Of a stretch of DNA of 64,000 nt, positions 27,571 through 37,283 are shown one piece after another. The stretch spans positions 16,849-80,848 of the forward strand of contig JAUNJN010000005.1 in assembly GCA_030533235.1 (NCBI GenBank), written 5' to 3'. The notes under the pieces are model-generated. The model ran no database searches, had not been told where the DNA came from, and worked only from the letters and a program-made list of their open reading frames with translations. Each line of letters begins with the position of its first letter. Position 1 is the first letter of the stretch. The stretch comes from Eubacteriales bacterium (GTDB lineage: Bacteria > Bacillota > Clostridia > Lachnospirales > Lachnospiraceae). Position numbers and translations under genes: made by a program.

Positions 27571-28203
27571 ATGCAGGGGATTTTTATTTCAATGGAGGGA
27601 CCTGACGGCTCAGGAAAATCCACGCAGATTACATTGCTTAAGGATTATTTAGAAGGCTTGGGATATGAGACGCTTGTTACGAGAGAGCCGGGCGGTACTG
27701 TAATCAGCGAACACATCCGTACCATTATTTTAAATAAAGAATATACTGAGATGGGATACATGACAGAGGCGTTGTTGTATGCGGCGGCGCGTGCGCAGCT
27801 TGTAACAGAGGTGATTGCGCCGGCACTTAAGGCAGGTAAGGCAATTATCAGTGACCGATTTATTGATTCGTCTGCCGTATATCAGGGTATGGCACGAGGA
27901 CTCGGTGTCGACAACGTGTATCAAATTAATTCGTTTGCTACGCAAGGGATTATGCCGGATATTACGTTTCATTTAGATTTGCCGGCAAAGGTCGGTTTGG
28001 CGCGAGCAAAGGGGCGTGCGGCACTAGATCGTATGGAGCTTGAGTCGACCGCATTTCATGAGCGTGTGGCACAAGGATACCGGGATCTTGCGGCACTTGA
28101 CAGAAATCGCATTCATACGATTGATGCAACCGCATCGATTGAGGAGATTCATGCGCGGATTGTGCAATTGATGGATCAGTATTTCAAAAGCAAGCAGGAT
28201 TAG
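27571..28203 (+). CDS. tmk: Thymidylate kinase
   Basis: 210 residues. P-loop GPDGSGKST near the N-terminus, the DR(F/Y) motif in [16 protein letters not shown] for the nucleotide monophosphate, and a lid with [10 protein letters not shown]. It phosphorylates dTMP to dTDP with ATP. It heads the conserved Firmicute order tmk-yaaR-holB-ricT-(yabB)-rsmI. Confidence 0.96.
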   Translation: MQGIFISMEGPDGSGKSTQITLLKDYLEGLGYETLVTREPGGTVISEHIRTIILNKEYTEMGYMTEALLYAAARAQLVTEVIAPALKAGKAIISDRFIDSSAVYQGMARGLGVDNVYQINSFATQGIMPDITFHLDLPAKVGLARAKGRAALDRMELESTAFHERVAQGYRDLAALDRNRIHTIDATASIEEIHARIVQLMDQYFKSKQD

Positions 28204-28235
28204 TAGGCTCGTGTAACGAAGAGAGGAGCGTCCAA

Positions 28236-28676
28236 ATGGATATAAAGGTGAATCAGCTACAGCAGCTTACACAGATGGAAGCACCAAAAAATAATACGCC
28301 CCATGATGAGGATTTTAAGTTTACTTTGATCAAGAATATCGATGAGAGTGAGCTTAAAGACAAACTATCCTCTCTGATGAAGGATATTGAGGAACAGGGT
28401 GCAAGAATAGCAAAACACATGGATATCAAGGATATGAAACGGTATCGTTCCTCCGTAAAGGAGTTTATGAATGAGATTGTTTCGAGGTCTCATGAATTTT
28501 CCAGAGAAAATTTCTTGGATCGGCGTGGCAGACACCGTGTATATGGAATTATTCGGCAGGTGGATAAAAATCTGGATGAGCTTGCGGAAGAGCTGTTAAA
28601 AGAAGAAAAGGACAATCTGGCAATTCTAGGTAAAATCGATGATATCAGGGGTCTGTTACTTGACATTTCAACCTAA
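28236..28676 (+). CDS. yaaR: YaaR family (DUF327) protein
   Basis: 146 residues, helical, with the DUF327 core (F[20 protein letters not shown] and [19 protein letters not shown], then [20 protein letters not shown]). The function is unknown in the family; the gene sits between tmk and holB in many Firmicutes, as here. Assignment rests on domain pattern and synteny. Confidence 0.9.
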   Translation: MDIKVNQLQQLTQMEAPKNNTPHDEDFKFTLIKNIDESELKDKLSSLMKDIEEQGARIAKHMDIKDMKRYRSSVKEFMNEIVSRSHEFSRENFLDRRGRHRVYGIIRQVDKNLDELAEELLKEEKDNLAILGKIDDIRGLLLDIST

Positions 28677-28709
28677 AATCGTCATACTATAGTTTGGGAG
28701 GGATGACTT

Positions 28710-29696
28710 ATGGATTTCAAAATGATAGTTGGACATGAAGATATTATAGGACATTTTAAGAGTAGCATTGAGATGGACAAGATAAGTCATGCCTACATTA
28801 TTGCAGGAGAGGTTGACAGCGGGAAAAAGATGTTAGCCAAGGCGTTTGCCAAGACCTTGCAGTGCGAGGAGGGCAAATCAACAGCCTGTGGCAACTGTAA
28901 ATCCTGTTTACAGATGACAACCGGTAATCATCCGGATGTCATTATGGTGACACATGAGAAACCGGGCGTGATTTCTGTCGATGAGATTCGTGAACAGGTG
29001 GTGGATTCCATTGCAATCAAGCCATACCGGAGTAAGTATAAGATTTATATTATTCCGGATGCACAGATGATGAATACGCAGGCGCAAAATGCACTGCTTA
29101 AGACAATCGAGGAACCACCGGAATATGGCGTGATTCTTCTTCTTACTTCAAATATAGACAGACTGTTGCCTACGGTACAGTCAAGATGTCTTGTATTAAA
29201 TACAAAGCCTGTGCGCGAGAGGGATATGCTTCGCTATTTAAAGGATTCATTGGGACTTGCTGAGGATAAAGCATATTTTTGTCTGGATTTTGCGCAGGGC
29301 AATCTCGGAAAGGCAATTAAGCTTGCCAAAAACGAAGAATACGTACAGATTATCGATTCGGTTGTATCTGTTTTAAAACGGATTGAGAAGATGGATGTCG
29401 AGGATCTGGAAAAAGAAGTATCCAACATCGAACAGTTTAAGCTATCCATCAATGACTATATGGATTTGATGATGATGTGGTATCGTGATGTATTGATGTT
29501 TAAGGTAACGGGAAGTGTTGATAAGCTTCTGTTCAAAAATGAATATAACGCACTCAAGGGGCAGGCGGGAATGTTATCCTACAAGGCAATTGAGGACAAA
29601 ATAAGTGCGATAGAACGAGCAAAGCAACGTCTGGATGTCAATGCAAACTTTGACGTTACAATGGAGCTTTTATTGCTTACATTAAAGGAGAACTAA
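28710..29696 (+). CDS. holB: DNA polymerase III subunit delta'
   Basis: 328 residues. AAA+ clamp-loader fold with a degenerate Walker A (GEVDSGKKML), the zinc cysteines C-x8-C-x2-C-x2-C around residues 51-65 (CEEGKSTACGNCKSC), NALLKTIEEPP and the sensor S-R-C in VQSRCLVL. Delta' opens the sliding clamp together with delta and the tau/gamma subunits; dnaX is in this same window at 51994. Confidence 0.94.
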   Translation: MDFKMIVGHEDIIGHFKSSIEMDKISHAYIIAGEVDSGKKMLAKAFAKTLQCEEGKSTACGNCKSCLQMTTGNHPDVIMVTHEKPGVISVDEIREQVVDSIAIKPYRSKYKIYIIPDAQMMNTQAQNALLKTIEEPPEYGVILLLTSNIDRLLPTVQSRCLVLNTKPVRERDMLRYLKDSLGLAEDKAYFCLDFAQGNLGKAIKLAKNEEYVQIIDSVVSVLKRIEKMDVEDLEKEVSNIEQFKLSINDYMDLMMMWYRDVLMFKVTGSVDKLLFKNEYNALKGQAGMLSYKAIEDKISAIERAKQRLDVNANFDVTMELLLLTLKEN

Positions 29697-29699
29697 TAA

Positions 29700-30611
29700 A
29701 TGAAGGAAGTTATCGGTGTCCGTTTTCGTGAAAACGGCAGAATATATTTTTTTAGTCCGCTCAATTACAAGGTGGATGTCGGCAGATATGTCATTGTTGA
29801 AACGGCCAGAGGTGTGGAGTACGGCAAGGTTGTACTTGGGGTAAGAGAAATTGATGAGACAAAGATGTCTTCGCCGGTAAAACCGATTATCCGATTGGCG
29901 GATGAGCAGGATAAGGCTCGCTATGAGGAAAATAAGGAAAAGAGCAAAAAAGCATATGAGATTTGTCTTGAGAAGATAAATAAGCATGGGCTCGAGATGA
30001 AACTCATCGATGCAGAATATACATTTGACAACAATAAAGTTTTGTTTTACTTTACGGCAGATGGCAGAGTGGATTTTCGTGAGCTCGTTAAAGATTTAGC
30101 ATCTGTGTTTAAGACACGTATCGAGCTTCGTCAGATTGGTGTCCGGGATGAGACAAAGATTGTCGGGGGCATCGGTATTTGCGGAAGAGAGCTTTGCTGC
30201 CACAAGCATTTGTCGGATTTTGTTCCGGTAAGCATCAAGATGGCAAAGGAACAAAATTTGTCACTGAATCCGGCAAAGATTTCCGGCGTATGCGGACGTT
30301 TGATGTGTTGCTTAAAGCATGAACAGGACACGTATGAGTATTTGAACGACAAGCTTCCGAATGTCGGCGATTTTGTAAAGACTGTTGACGGAAAACGGGG
30401 TGAGGTCGTTTCGGTAAATGTGTTACGCCAAAAGATTAAGCTTCTTGTGACGGCTGAGGATGACACAAAGGAAATCGAAGAATACAAGGTCGATGAACTT
30501 AAATTCAAACCAAAGAAGCGTAGAAGTGACGATAAGATCAGCGATGCAGAGCTCAAAAAACTTGAGGCATTGGAGAAACGGGAAGGGAAGTCAAAGCTGG
30601 ATGATGAATAG
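29700..30611 (+). CDS. ricT: PSP1/RicT-family protein
   Basis: 303 residues, 3 bp after holB. The PSP1 C-terminal domain is complete, with the cysteine-rich signatures GICGRELCC and GVCGRLMCC (around residues 160-205) that in the Bacillus RicA-RicF-RicT (YaaT) complex take part in Fe-S binding. That complex promotes RNase Y processing and affects sporulation and biofilm. The C-terminal 60 residues are charged and low-complexity. Confidence 0.9.
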   Translation: MKEVIGVRFRENGRIYFFSPLNYKVDVGRYVIVETARGVEYGKVVLGVREIDETKMSSPVKPIIRLADEQDKARYEENKEKSKKAYEICLEKINKHGLEMKLIDAEYTFDNNKVLFYFTADGRVDFRELVKDLASVFKTRIELRQIGVRDETKIVGGIGICGRELCCHKHLSDFVPVSIKMAKEQNLSLNPAKISGVCGRLMCCLKHEQDTYEYLNDKLPNVGDFVKTVDGKRGEVVSVNVLRQKIKLLVTAEDDTKEIEEYKVDELKFKPKKRRSDDKISDAELKKLEALEKREGKSKLDDE

Positions 30612-31386
30612 GGACATGCAGGCACAAGCAATAGACGGAGCGGGAGATGGCAAGGCAGTACTTCTTCCGGGAGAACGTGTCGATGATTTGCAGTGCAGAG
30701 GCTACAACATTATTCAGAATCCGGATGTCTTCTGTTTTGGCATGGATGCAGTGTTACTTGCGGATTTTGCGACAGGCAGGGCAAAGGGACAGGTTATGGA
30801 TTTGGGCACCGGAACCGGTGTTATTCCGATGTTAATGGAGGCACGCAATAAGGGTGCCTTCTTTACGGGTCTTGAACTGCAGCAGTATAGTGCAGATATG
30901 GCTCGTCGCAGTGTTTGCATGAATGGTTTGCAGGATAAAATCAGCATAGTGTGCGGAGATATCAAAGAGGTTCCTTGTATGTTCAAGGCAGCCTCTTTTG
31001 ACGTTGTGACATCGAATCCGCCTTATATCAAGGGGAACCATGGACTTGAAAATACAAACACACCTAAAAATATTGCAAGACATGAGATTTGTCTGTCTCT
31101 GGAGGATGTCGTTAAGGCGGCAGCCCACCTGTTAAAAGAGGGTGGTACATTTGCAATGGTGCATAAGCCGTTTCGACTGGCGGAAATTATTAGACTGCTT
31201 TCGGCATATCGGTTGGAGCCAAAACGGATTTGCATGGTACAACCATATGCGGATAAAGAGCCGAATATGGTTTTGATTGAGTCGAACAAGGGGGGCAATC
31301 CGATGGTGAAGATAGAGCCTGCATTGATAGTTTATAATCAGGACGGAAGTTATACCGAGGATTTGCTGCATCGATACGACGGATAA
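30604..31386 (+). CDS. tRNA1(Val) (adenine37-N6)-methyltransferase family (TrmN6/YabB)
   Basis: 260 residues from the ATG at 30604, overlapping ricT by 8 bp; an ATG three bases earlier or one at 30616 is equally possible. SAM-binding LGTGTGVIPML, acidic loop FTGLELQQY, and the N6-adenine motif SNPPY are all present. Family members methylate adenine in RNA; the Firmicute YabB position between ricT/yabA and rsmI is kept. The substrate tRNA is not certain in Firmicutes. Confidence 0.9.
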   Translation: MNRDMQAQAIDGAGDGKAVLLPGERVDDLQCRGYNIIQNPDVFCFGMDAVLLADFATGRAKGQVMDLGTGTGVIPMLMEARNKGAFFTGLELQQYSADMARRSVCMNGLQDKISIVCGDIKEVPCMFKAASFDVVTSNPPYIKGNHGLENTNTPKNIARHEICLSLEDVVKAAAHLLKEGGTFAMVHKPFRLAEIIRLLSAYRLEPKRICMVQPYADKEPNMVLIESNKGGNPMVKIEPALIVYNQDGSYTEDLLHRYDG

Positions 31387-31429
31387 TGAGTGGAAGCATC
31401 GGATGGAGATTGGAGAGAGGAGTGCTTTT

Positions 31430-32272
31430 ATGCACGGAACATTATATTTGGTGGCAACACCAATCGGAAATTTAGAGGATATGACATACCGCGCAGTTCG
31501 TATATTGCGCGAGGTGGATTTGATTGCTGCGGAGGATACGAGAAACAGTATCAAGCTGTTAAATCATTTTGAAATAAAGACACCGATGACAAGCTATCAT
31601 GAGCACAACAAATATGAAAAAGCAGATACGCTTGTTGCAAAGCTTCTGGGAGGGAAAAATATAGCCGCGATTACGGATGCCGGCACACCGGGTATATCCG
31701 ATCCGGGAGAAGAACTGGTTCGTGCAGCCTACGAGGCGGGGATCCGTGTCGTGCCGGTTCCCGGTGCATGTGCGGCGATAAATGCACTCATCGCATCCGG
31801 ACTTTCGACGAGACGATTTGCGTTTGAAGCTTTTTTGCCTTCGGATAAAAAAGATCGTAAAGAAGTGCTTAGTACACTTGCAAAGGAAACTCGTACAATG
31901 GTTGTGTACGAGGCACCGCACCGTCTGGTTCGAACATTGGAAGAATTATTAGAGGCAATCGGTAATCGCAGAATTACGATTTGCAGGGAACTTACAAAAA
32001 AGCATGAGCAATTTTTTCAGACTACTTTTGAGGAGGCGCTTATCTATTACAAACAAAATGAGCCGAAGGGTGAATGCATCGTCGTAATTGAGGGTATATC
32101 TTATACAAGCTTAAAGGAAGAGGCAGCAAAACAGTGGGAAACCATGTCGATTCCGGAGCACATTGAACATTATATGAAACAGGGAATGGATAAAAAAGAA
32201 GCCACCAAAAAGGTGGCATATGATCGCGGAATTCCAAAACGCGAAGTGTATGAATTTACAATTAATCTGTAA
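31430..32272 (+). CDS. rsmI: 16S rRNA (cytidine1402-2'-O)-methyltransferase
   Basis: 280 residues from the ATG at 31430 (GAGAGGAG upstream; an in-frame ATG at 31403 has no site). Tetrapyrrole-methylase fold: LYLVATPIGNLEDMT, AAEDTRNS, ITDAGTPGISDPG and VPVPGACA are the family signature. It methylates C1402 of 16S rRNA with RsmH. The last 70 residues contain the extra helical C-terminus. Its stop abuts the stop of the converging regulator gene. Confidence 0.96.
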   Translation: MHGTLYLVATPIGNLEDMTYRAVRILREVDLIAAEDTRNSIKLLNHFEIKTPMTSYHEHNKYEKADTLVAKLLGGKNIAAITDAGTPGISDPGEELVRAAYEAGIRVVPVPGACAAINALIASGLSTRRFAFEAFLPSDKKDRKEVLSTLAKETRTMVVYEAPHRLVRTLEELLEAIGNRRITICRELTKKHEQFFQTTFEEALIYYKQNEPKGECIVVIEGISYTSLKEEAAKQWETMSIPEHIEHYMKQGMDKKEATKKVAYDRGIPKREVYEFTINL

Positions 32273-32809
32273 TTATTCGTCATCGATTGGAAGATCAAAA
32301 TCAAAATATGAACGAAGCGGGGCGTTACACATTACCCAGTTTTTGATGGCATCGATATTGGCGGACACGGAGTCCATTGCAGTGACAACATCTTGTAAAT
32401 CCTTAAGTTCAGTGGCATCGATTTCGCCATCCTGTGTAATGTTAACGAGAATTCGAGACAGGTCATCCATGTATTGCGTCGACGAAAGAAAACGGAGAAC
32501 GAGTCGTTCAATGGATTGTTCACTCGTATGGGCGAGGAGTTGTTCCTGCATGCGGCGCATACCGATCGGACAAATATTGTTACAGTAATTTGTGCAAAGC
32601 TGTGGGGCGTTGTAAGCGGTTGCCATGATGTCGACTTCCTCGGCATATGGCTCGATTTGTCCAAGCTCAATGCGTGCGAGACGGCTACGCTCAATTCCGA
32701 GACGGACGGCGGCCTTTTCACGGCTTGTATACGTACTGTCCAGCTTAGCAGCTTCAGAGCGTGCAATATAGTATACATTGTCGGTTGCTTTCGATGCTTT
32801 TCTACCCAT
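32273..32809 (-). CDS. XRE-family helix-turn-helix regulator
   Basis: 178 residues, minus strand, GGGGG site. The N-terminal helix-turn-helix (SREKAAVRLGIERSRLARIE, about residues 29-48) is of Cro/CI type. A short Cys cluster follows (CTNYCNNICPIGM), which could bind a metal or Fe-S cluster, then a helical C-terminal part (about 90-160). It diverges from the AI-2E permease gene with overlapping -35 boxes, so it may control that gene and itself. The Cys-x3-Cys-x3-Cys arrangement after the HTH is a notable feature. Confidence 0.8.
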   Translation of the reverse strand: MGRKASKATDNVYYIARSEAAKLDSTYTSREKAAVRLGIERSRLARIELGQIEPYAEEVDIMATAYNAPQLCTNYCNNICPIGMRRMQEQLLAHTSEQSIERLVLRFLSSTQYMDDLSRILVNITQDGEIDATELKDLQDVVTAMDSVSANIDAIKNWVMCNAPLRSYFDFDLPIDDE

Positions 32810-32864
32810 GTTATCCCCCTTGTGTATGTATCAAAATGATGCGTGAACAATAATTCATACATAT

Positions 32865-32915
32865 AGTATAGCAAACAACAAGCGTTCTTGACAAATATTA
32901 TTTAGAGTGTATTCT
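32865..32915. promoter_or_regulatory. Overlapping divergent promoters (XRE regulator / AI-2E permease)
   Basis: Plus strand: TTGACA (32888-32893), 16-base spacer, TATTCT (32910-32915), pointing to the permease ATG at 32950. Minus strand: TTGTCA (32894-32889), 18-base spacer, extended TGC-TATACT (-10 at 32870-32865), pointing to the regulator. The two -35 boxes share five bases, so polymerase cannot occupy both at once. Confidence 0.65.
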
Positions 32916-32949
32916 ATAGTAACAGGAAATAATCAAATGGAGGAATTAT

Positions 32950-34266
32950 ATGAAAGAAAAACGTAAGGCAATCAGGACTATACTTGCGATTATTATTTTT
33001 ACTGTCTTATTTATTTATTTTGTGTATCATACACATGTAATCACGGGTTTGTTATCACGTATTATTAATTTGATTTTTCCGTTTTTGCTCGGTTGTGCGA
33101 TTGCGTTTGTAATTAACATTCCGATGCGGGGAATAGAGAATTCACTGTTTAAAAATCCGGAGGGGAAGCTTTACAAATCAAAAAGAGCAATCAGTATGGC
33201 ACTTGCATATATTGTAATGCTGGTTATATTGGTGCTTGTCATGTTTGTGGTAGTTCCGGAGATTGCGGAGACCGTGAAGGCGGTGAAGGATAAGACACCG
33301 GGCTTTGTAAAAAGTGTGCAGGAATGGGCACAAAAGAATATTTCACAATATACAGAGCTTGTGGATGCGATTTCCAAATTTGAAGTGGACTTTGAAGCAA
33401 TCGGAAGCATATTTAAGAAAAACGGAACGACCATTTTATCAACAACTGTAAACATCTTCTCTTCCATCATAAACATTGTTGTAAATGTATCGATTGGTTT
33501 TGTATTTTCGTTATATATTTTGTCGCAGAAGGAAAAGCTTGGAAGACAGACAAAGATGGTGCTGTATGCATGCTGTAAGGAAAATATCGCTGATGAGTTT
33601 ATGGTATTTGGCAAAATTGCAAACACGACATTTTCAAAGTTTTTTACATGCCAGTTCCGTGAGGGTATTATTATCGGTGCGATGTTTGCCTTAAGTATGG
33701 CAATCTTTCGGATGCCGTTTCCGATTACAATCGGAGTGTTAATTGGATTTACGGCATTGATTCCGGTATTTGGCGCCTTTTTCGGACTTTTTATCGGCTG
33801 TTTCATGATATTGGTTGACACGCCGGGCATGCTAATCTGGTTTGTTGTACTGTTCTTTACATTGCAGTTTATCGAAAACAACTTTATTTATCCAAAGCTT
33901 GTGGGAGGAGATGTTGGTCTTTCTGCAATCTGGGTATTGCTTGCGGTTGTCGTCGGCGGAGATTTGATGGGTGTTGTCGGCATGTTTGTGTTCATACCGC
34001 TTGTATCTGTCATTTATGCATATGTTCGAAGCATAATCTATAGAAAGCTTAAAACAAAACAAATCAATGTAGACGAGAAGGGTGCGCCGGATGATGTGAT
34101 GCCCCTCATGGAGAGCAGACGTCGCCTGTTCCAGCGAAAGGCGCGAGAACTTCGCGAGGCGAACTTGAAGGGCGAAAAATCTTCGTATCAGGATGAAGCA
34201 ATAAACGATGCGGCGGATGATGGAAAAGATGATGAGGAAACCTTGACAGAGAAAGGGAGAGAGTAA
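32950..34266 (+). CDS. AI-2E family transporter
   Basis: 438 residues, TGGAGG site. Seven to eight membrane helices (first at about residues 8-30 and 37-58, then a soluble helical stretch 95-160, then helices to about 350), with the AI-2E/UPF0118 pattern near the C-terminal half ([36 protein letters not shown]). Family members export small molecules or act as Na+/H+ antiporters. The C-terminal 80 residues are charged and cytoplasmic. Substrate unknown. It is 2 bp upstream of the DUF815 gene. Confidence 0.9.
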   Translation: MKEKRKAIRTILAIIIFTVLFIYFVYHTHVITGLLSRIINLIFPFLLGCAIAFVINIPMRGIENSLFKNPEGKLYKSKRAISMALAYIVMLVILVLVMFVVVPEIAETVKAVKDKTPGFVKSVQEWAQKNISQYTELVDAISKFEVDFEAIGSIFKKNGTTILSTTVNIFSSIINIVVNVSIGFVFSLYILSQKEKLGRQTKMVLYACCKENIADEFMVFGKIANTTFSKFFTCQFREGIIIGAMFALSMAIFRMPFPITIGVLIGFTALIPVFGAFFGLFIGCFMILVDTPGMLIWFVVLFFTLQFIENNFIYPKLVGGDVGLSAIWVLLAVVVGGDLMGVVGMFVFIPLVSVIYAYVRSIIYRKLKTKQINVDEKGAPDDVMPLMESRRRLFQRKARELREANLKGEKSSYQDEAINDAADDGKDDEETLTEKGRE

Positions 34267-34268
34267 AC

Positions 34269-35588
34269 ATGTACAGAGAGATTCCCGGCTTGGTATTATA
34301 TCGTGATTTGGGCGATGATAGTATTTTGTATGAGCTTGCACATATTTTTGAAGATTTTGCACTTTCGAATGCGTCAAATGAGGCGTTGACGACCCGAATT
34401 TATCAACAAATTAAACGATTGCTGGATGTCGCAACAAGCTATGGTTTTAATTATAATTTATGGCAGGATTATCTGGCGTTTTTGTTGATTACAAATGAGA
34501 ATTCCTTTACTATCACATGCGAAAAGGTGGGTGCCGGAGACGGAACCGTAAATAAATTTGCCAAGCACGATTATGAGATTTTTATGCGTTTATTCCATTT
34601 CGATTTTTCAAAAATCGAAGAGGAGCTCGGAATTGACTGCTTTTCAACGATTACAAACTACCGTTCTCTGCCGAAAAAGGAGCAGATGTATAATCAGAAT
34701 GTGAGCGATAAGGTACGATACATTAGTGATCATATAAGAGAGGCAAAGGATGTGGAAGAGGTATTTACGCTCATGACCGATTTTTATCGTCAGTATGGTG
34801 TAGGCATGTTTGGTCTTAATAAGGCATTTCGAATTGCACATGACGATGGAAAGCCTCTTACATTTATTCCGATTAATAATACAGATCGTGTTGTGTTGTC
34901 GGATCTGATCGGATATGAGATACAGAAAAAGAAGCTCGTGGACAATACGGAAGCCTTTGTGCAGGGAAGAAAGGCGAACAATGTGCTGCTGTTTGGTGAC
35001 AGTGGTACCGGAAAATCAACGAGTATCAAGGCAATTATTAATGAATATTATGAACAGGGACTGCGGATGATTGAAATCTACAAGCATCAGTTTCAGGATT
35101 TGTCTGCAGTTATTTCTCATGTAAAAAACCGGAATTATAAATTTATTATTTATATGGATGATTTATCCTTTGAAGAGTTTGAAATTGAGTACAAATATCT
35201 GAAGGCTGTCATTGAAGGTGGTCTTGAGACCAAACCGGATAATGTGTTGATTTATGCAACCTCAAATCGACGACACCTGATTCGCGAGACATGGAATGAC
35301 CGCTCGGATGTTGAGCAAAATGAAGGCATGCATAAGTCTGACACGATGCAGGAAAAACTGTCACTTGTCAATCGCTTTGGTGTGACAATCAGCTATTCAA
35401 AGCCTTCGAAGAAGGAGTTCAACGAGATTGTAACAGAGCTTGCAAAGAGATACCCGGAAATAAAGCTTACCGAGGAACAGCTCATCGCTGAGGCGAACAA
35501 GTGGGAGCTTTCGCATGGTGGCATCTCCGGCAGATGCGCGCAGCAGTTTATACATTATTTGGCGGGCACGTTGCAGGCAGATGAATAA
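34269..35588 (+). CDS. DUF815 family AAA-type ATPase
   Basis: 439 residues. Walker [10 protein letters not shown] at about residues 241-249, Walker B-like [11 protein letters not shown], and the DUF815 hallmark [14 protein letters not shown] (around 325-338). About 200 residues of helical N-terminal domain precede the ATPase. Family members are widespread, and their biological role is not established. Its tight link to the AI-2E permease suggests one transcription unit. Confidence 0.93.
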   Translation: MYREIPGLVLYRDLGDDSILYELAHIFEDFALSNASNEALTTRIYQQIKRLLDVATSYGFNYNLWQDYLAFLLITNENSFTITCEKVGAGDGTVNKFAKHDYEIFMRLFHFDFSKIEEELGIDCFSTITNYRSLPKKEQMYNQNVSDKVRYISDHIREAKDVEEVFTLMTDFYRQYGVGMFGLNKAFRIAHDDGKPLTFIPINNTDRVVLSDLIGYEIQKKKLVDNTEAFVQGRKANNVLLFGDSGTGKSTSIKAIINEYYEQGLRMIEIYKHQFQDLSAVISHVKNRNYKFIIYMDDLSFEEFEIEYKYLKAVIEGGLETKPDNVLIYATSNRRHLIRETWNDRSDVEQNEGMHKSDTMQEKLSLVNRFGVTISYSKPSKKEFNEIVTELAKRYPEIKLTEEQLIAEANKWELSHGGISGRCAQQFIHYLAGTLQADE

Positions 35589-35599
35589 TCTGTTAAAAT
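35571..35599 (+). promoter_or_regulatory. Promoter for the small membrane peptide and following genes
   Basis: TTGCAG (35571-35576), a 17-base spacer and TAAAAT (35594-35599). The -35 lies inside the end of the DUF815 gene. The predicted start near 35606 leaves a leader of about 36 bases with GGAGG before the ATG at 35642. Confidence 0.5.
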
Positions 35600-35641
35600 A
35601 GATTGATTATAGGAGTTTATCCGTTTATTGGAGGAAAATCA

Positions 35642-35749
35642 ATGTTTAATTTCGGAAGTAAAAAAACACAGAAAAAGGTTGCGGCAGTCATTTGCGTGAT
35701 TTTGTGCGTAGCGATGGTTGTAGGTCTTTTAGTGACCTATATCGGATAA
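35642..35749 (+). CDS. 35-residue single-span membrane peptide
   Basis: A short gene with a strong TTGGAGG site 7 bases before the ATG. Residues 1-12 are basic (three Lys near MFNFGSKK and KK), followed by a hydrophobic helix of about 20 residues (VAAVICVILCVAMVVGLLV) ending in TYIG. This predicts a one-span peptide with positive N-terminus inside. It has its own candidate promoter and stands 1 bp before the AIR-synthase-like gene. Function unknown. The strong ribosome site and uninterrupted membrane pattern argue that it is real. Confidence 0.7.
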   Translation: MFNFGSKKTQKKVAAVICVILCVAMVVGLLVTYIG

Positions 35750-35750
35750 T

Positions 35751-36764
35751 ATGTTAAAACAGGGAAGTATAGAAGAACGCATATTAAATCGTTCGGTTAT
35801 CAAGCATATAAAAAAGCAGGGCTCACATCTTGTGGCAGGTGCCATGGTCGGTCAGGATTTTGGTGCCCATACCTGTAGCGCGTCAGGCGGACAGGATATG
35901 GATGGAGCGTGCGCAGCTTCGGTGTTTGTTACGGCAGATGGTGTGGCGGCAGACCCGGCACTCGCATGGACGAAGGCGATGAATAACTTTGCCTGCTCCG
36001 GTGGTTTCCTGCAGGGTGCGCGAGTTGTCATGATGGTATCACCCCGTACAAAGGAAACAGCGATTAAGCGGTTTATGGAGACGTTTTGTGCGTTAGCATT
36101 GTCGGATCATACATATATTTTGGGTGGTCACACGCAGGTCGACGTTGCGGTTATTGAACCGCGATTTGTAGTTATAATGTTTGGTATGGCGGGCGGATAC
36201 CGACCGGATATACAGAAAATCGGTGTCGGATGTGACATTGTTATGGTGGATGTTACGGCGAAGCTTGGGACTGCACTGATTACGCAAAAGAAAAAAGAAG
36301 AGCTAAGGTCCCGTTTTGCTGAAAGCTATATTAAGGAAATGGAACTTGGCGTAAACGGTTACAGAGTAGATTCGTACGCAAAGCTTGCAGCCGGGCAAGG
36401 GGCATTTTATATGCATGACATTTCCTGTGGTGGTTTGTATGGTGCGCTGTGGCAATTGTCCGTACGTATTGGAAAAGGGATTGAAATTTTCCATAATCAG
36501 ATACCGATTCGCCAGGAAACGATTGAATTGTGCGAGTTTTATGGAATCAATCCGTATCAGTTAGACGGAACCGGCGGACTTTTGGTCGTTATTTCCGGGG
36601 CGGAGACTTTTTTGGAGTCGATGGCGAAGCTTGGTGTAGAAGCTGCTGTGATTGGTCGCGTGACGGAAGACCAGGATAAAAAAATACAGATTAACGATAC
36701 AGATATACGATATCTCACGCTTGTTTCAGGCGATGAAATATATAAGGTGTTAGATGCGGTATAG
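35751..36764 (+). CDS. AIR synthase-related (PurM/HypE-like) protein
   Basis: 337 residues. The C-terminal two thirds follow the PurM superfamily: a central HDISCGGLYGALWQLS glycine-rich block (around 220-235, equivalent to HDlgdGGl), then NPYQLDGTGGLLVVISG. The N-terminal part has an unusual GAMVGQDFGAHTCSASGGQDMDGA. PurM, HypE, SelD and ThiL share this ATP-binding fold. Purine genes are absent nearby, so an AIR-synthase-like enzyme of unknown substrate is the safe call. Start overlaps the end of the small peptide gene by spacing of one base. Confidence 0.8.
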   Translation: MLKQGSIEERILNRSVIKHIKKQGSHLVAGAMVGQDFGAHTCSASGGQDMDGACAASVFVTADGVAADPALAWTKAMNNFACSGGFLQGARVVMMVSPRTKETAIKRFMETFCALALSDHTYILGGHTQVDVAVIEPRFVVIMFGMAGGYRPDIQKIGVGCDIVMVDVTAKLGTALITQKKKEELRSRFAESYIKEMELGVNGYRVDSYAKLAAGQGAFYMHDISCGGLYGALWQLSVRIGKGIEIFHNQIPIRQETIELCEFYGINPYQLDGTGGLLVVISGAETFLESMAKLGVEAAVIGRVTEDQDKKIQINDTDIRYLTLVSGDEIYKVLDAV

Positions 36765-36800
36765 GCACTTGGCATCAGTATAAGAAAAGGAGTAAATGCC

Positions 36801-37283
36801 ATGAAAAATGAGATCTTAAAGCTATTGGAAACTGACAGCAGACTCAGTGTTAAGGATATTGCCGCCATGATTGGCGCGGATGAGGCGGCGGTCGCCGCGG
36901 ATATAAAGGCGATGGAGGAGGACAGAGTCATCTGCGGTTATCATACAATGATTGACTGGGACAAAGTCGCTGACGAGATGGTTACGGCTCTGATTGAAGT
37001 AAAGGTTACTCCGCAACGTGAGCAGGGTTTTGATAAACTCGCAGAACGTGTTCGCAATTTTGAAGAAGTAAATGCCGTATATCTGATTGCCGGTGCATAT
37101 GATTTTATTATCATTTTGCAAGGCAAGACATTGCGTGAAATCTCAAGATTTGTATCGGAGAAGCTTGCAACATTGGATGCGGTTGTAAGTACCTCTACAA
37201 ACTTTGTGTTGAAAAAATATAAAGACCATGGTGTCGTTTTCGAAGCACCAAAACATGATGAAAGGTTGGCGATTGTACCGTGA
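36801..37283 (+). CDS. Lrp/AsnC-family transcriptional regulator
   Basis: 160 residues. N-terminal winged HTH (LLETDSRLSVKDIAAMIGAD, residues 6-25) and C-terminal RAM/ligand domain (VTALIEVKVTPQREQGFDKL; YLIAGAYDFIIILQG; VVSTSTNFVLKKYKDHG). Such proteins sense amino acids. The stop overlaps the aminotransferase GTG start by 4 bp (GTGA), so it probably regulates that gene. Confidence 0.93.
   Translation: MKNEILKLLETDSRLSVKDIAAMIGADEAAVAADIKAMEEDRVICGYHTMIDWDKVADEMVTALIEVKVTPQREQGFDKLAERVRNFEEVNAVYLIAGAYDFIIILQGKTLREISRFVSEKLATLDAVVSTSTNFVLKKYKDHGVVFEAPKHDERLAIVP

Noticed and set aside
32202-32218. GCCACC-AAAAA-GGTGGC hairpin near the end of rsmI as a terminator
   Set aside because: Lies inside the coding region about 50 bases before the stop and lacks a T-tract.
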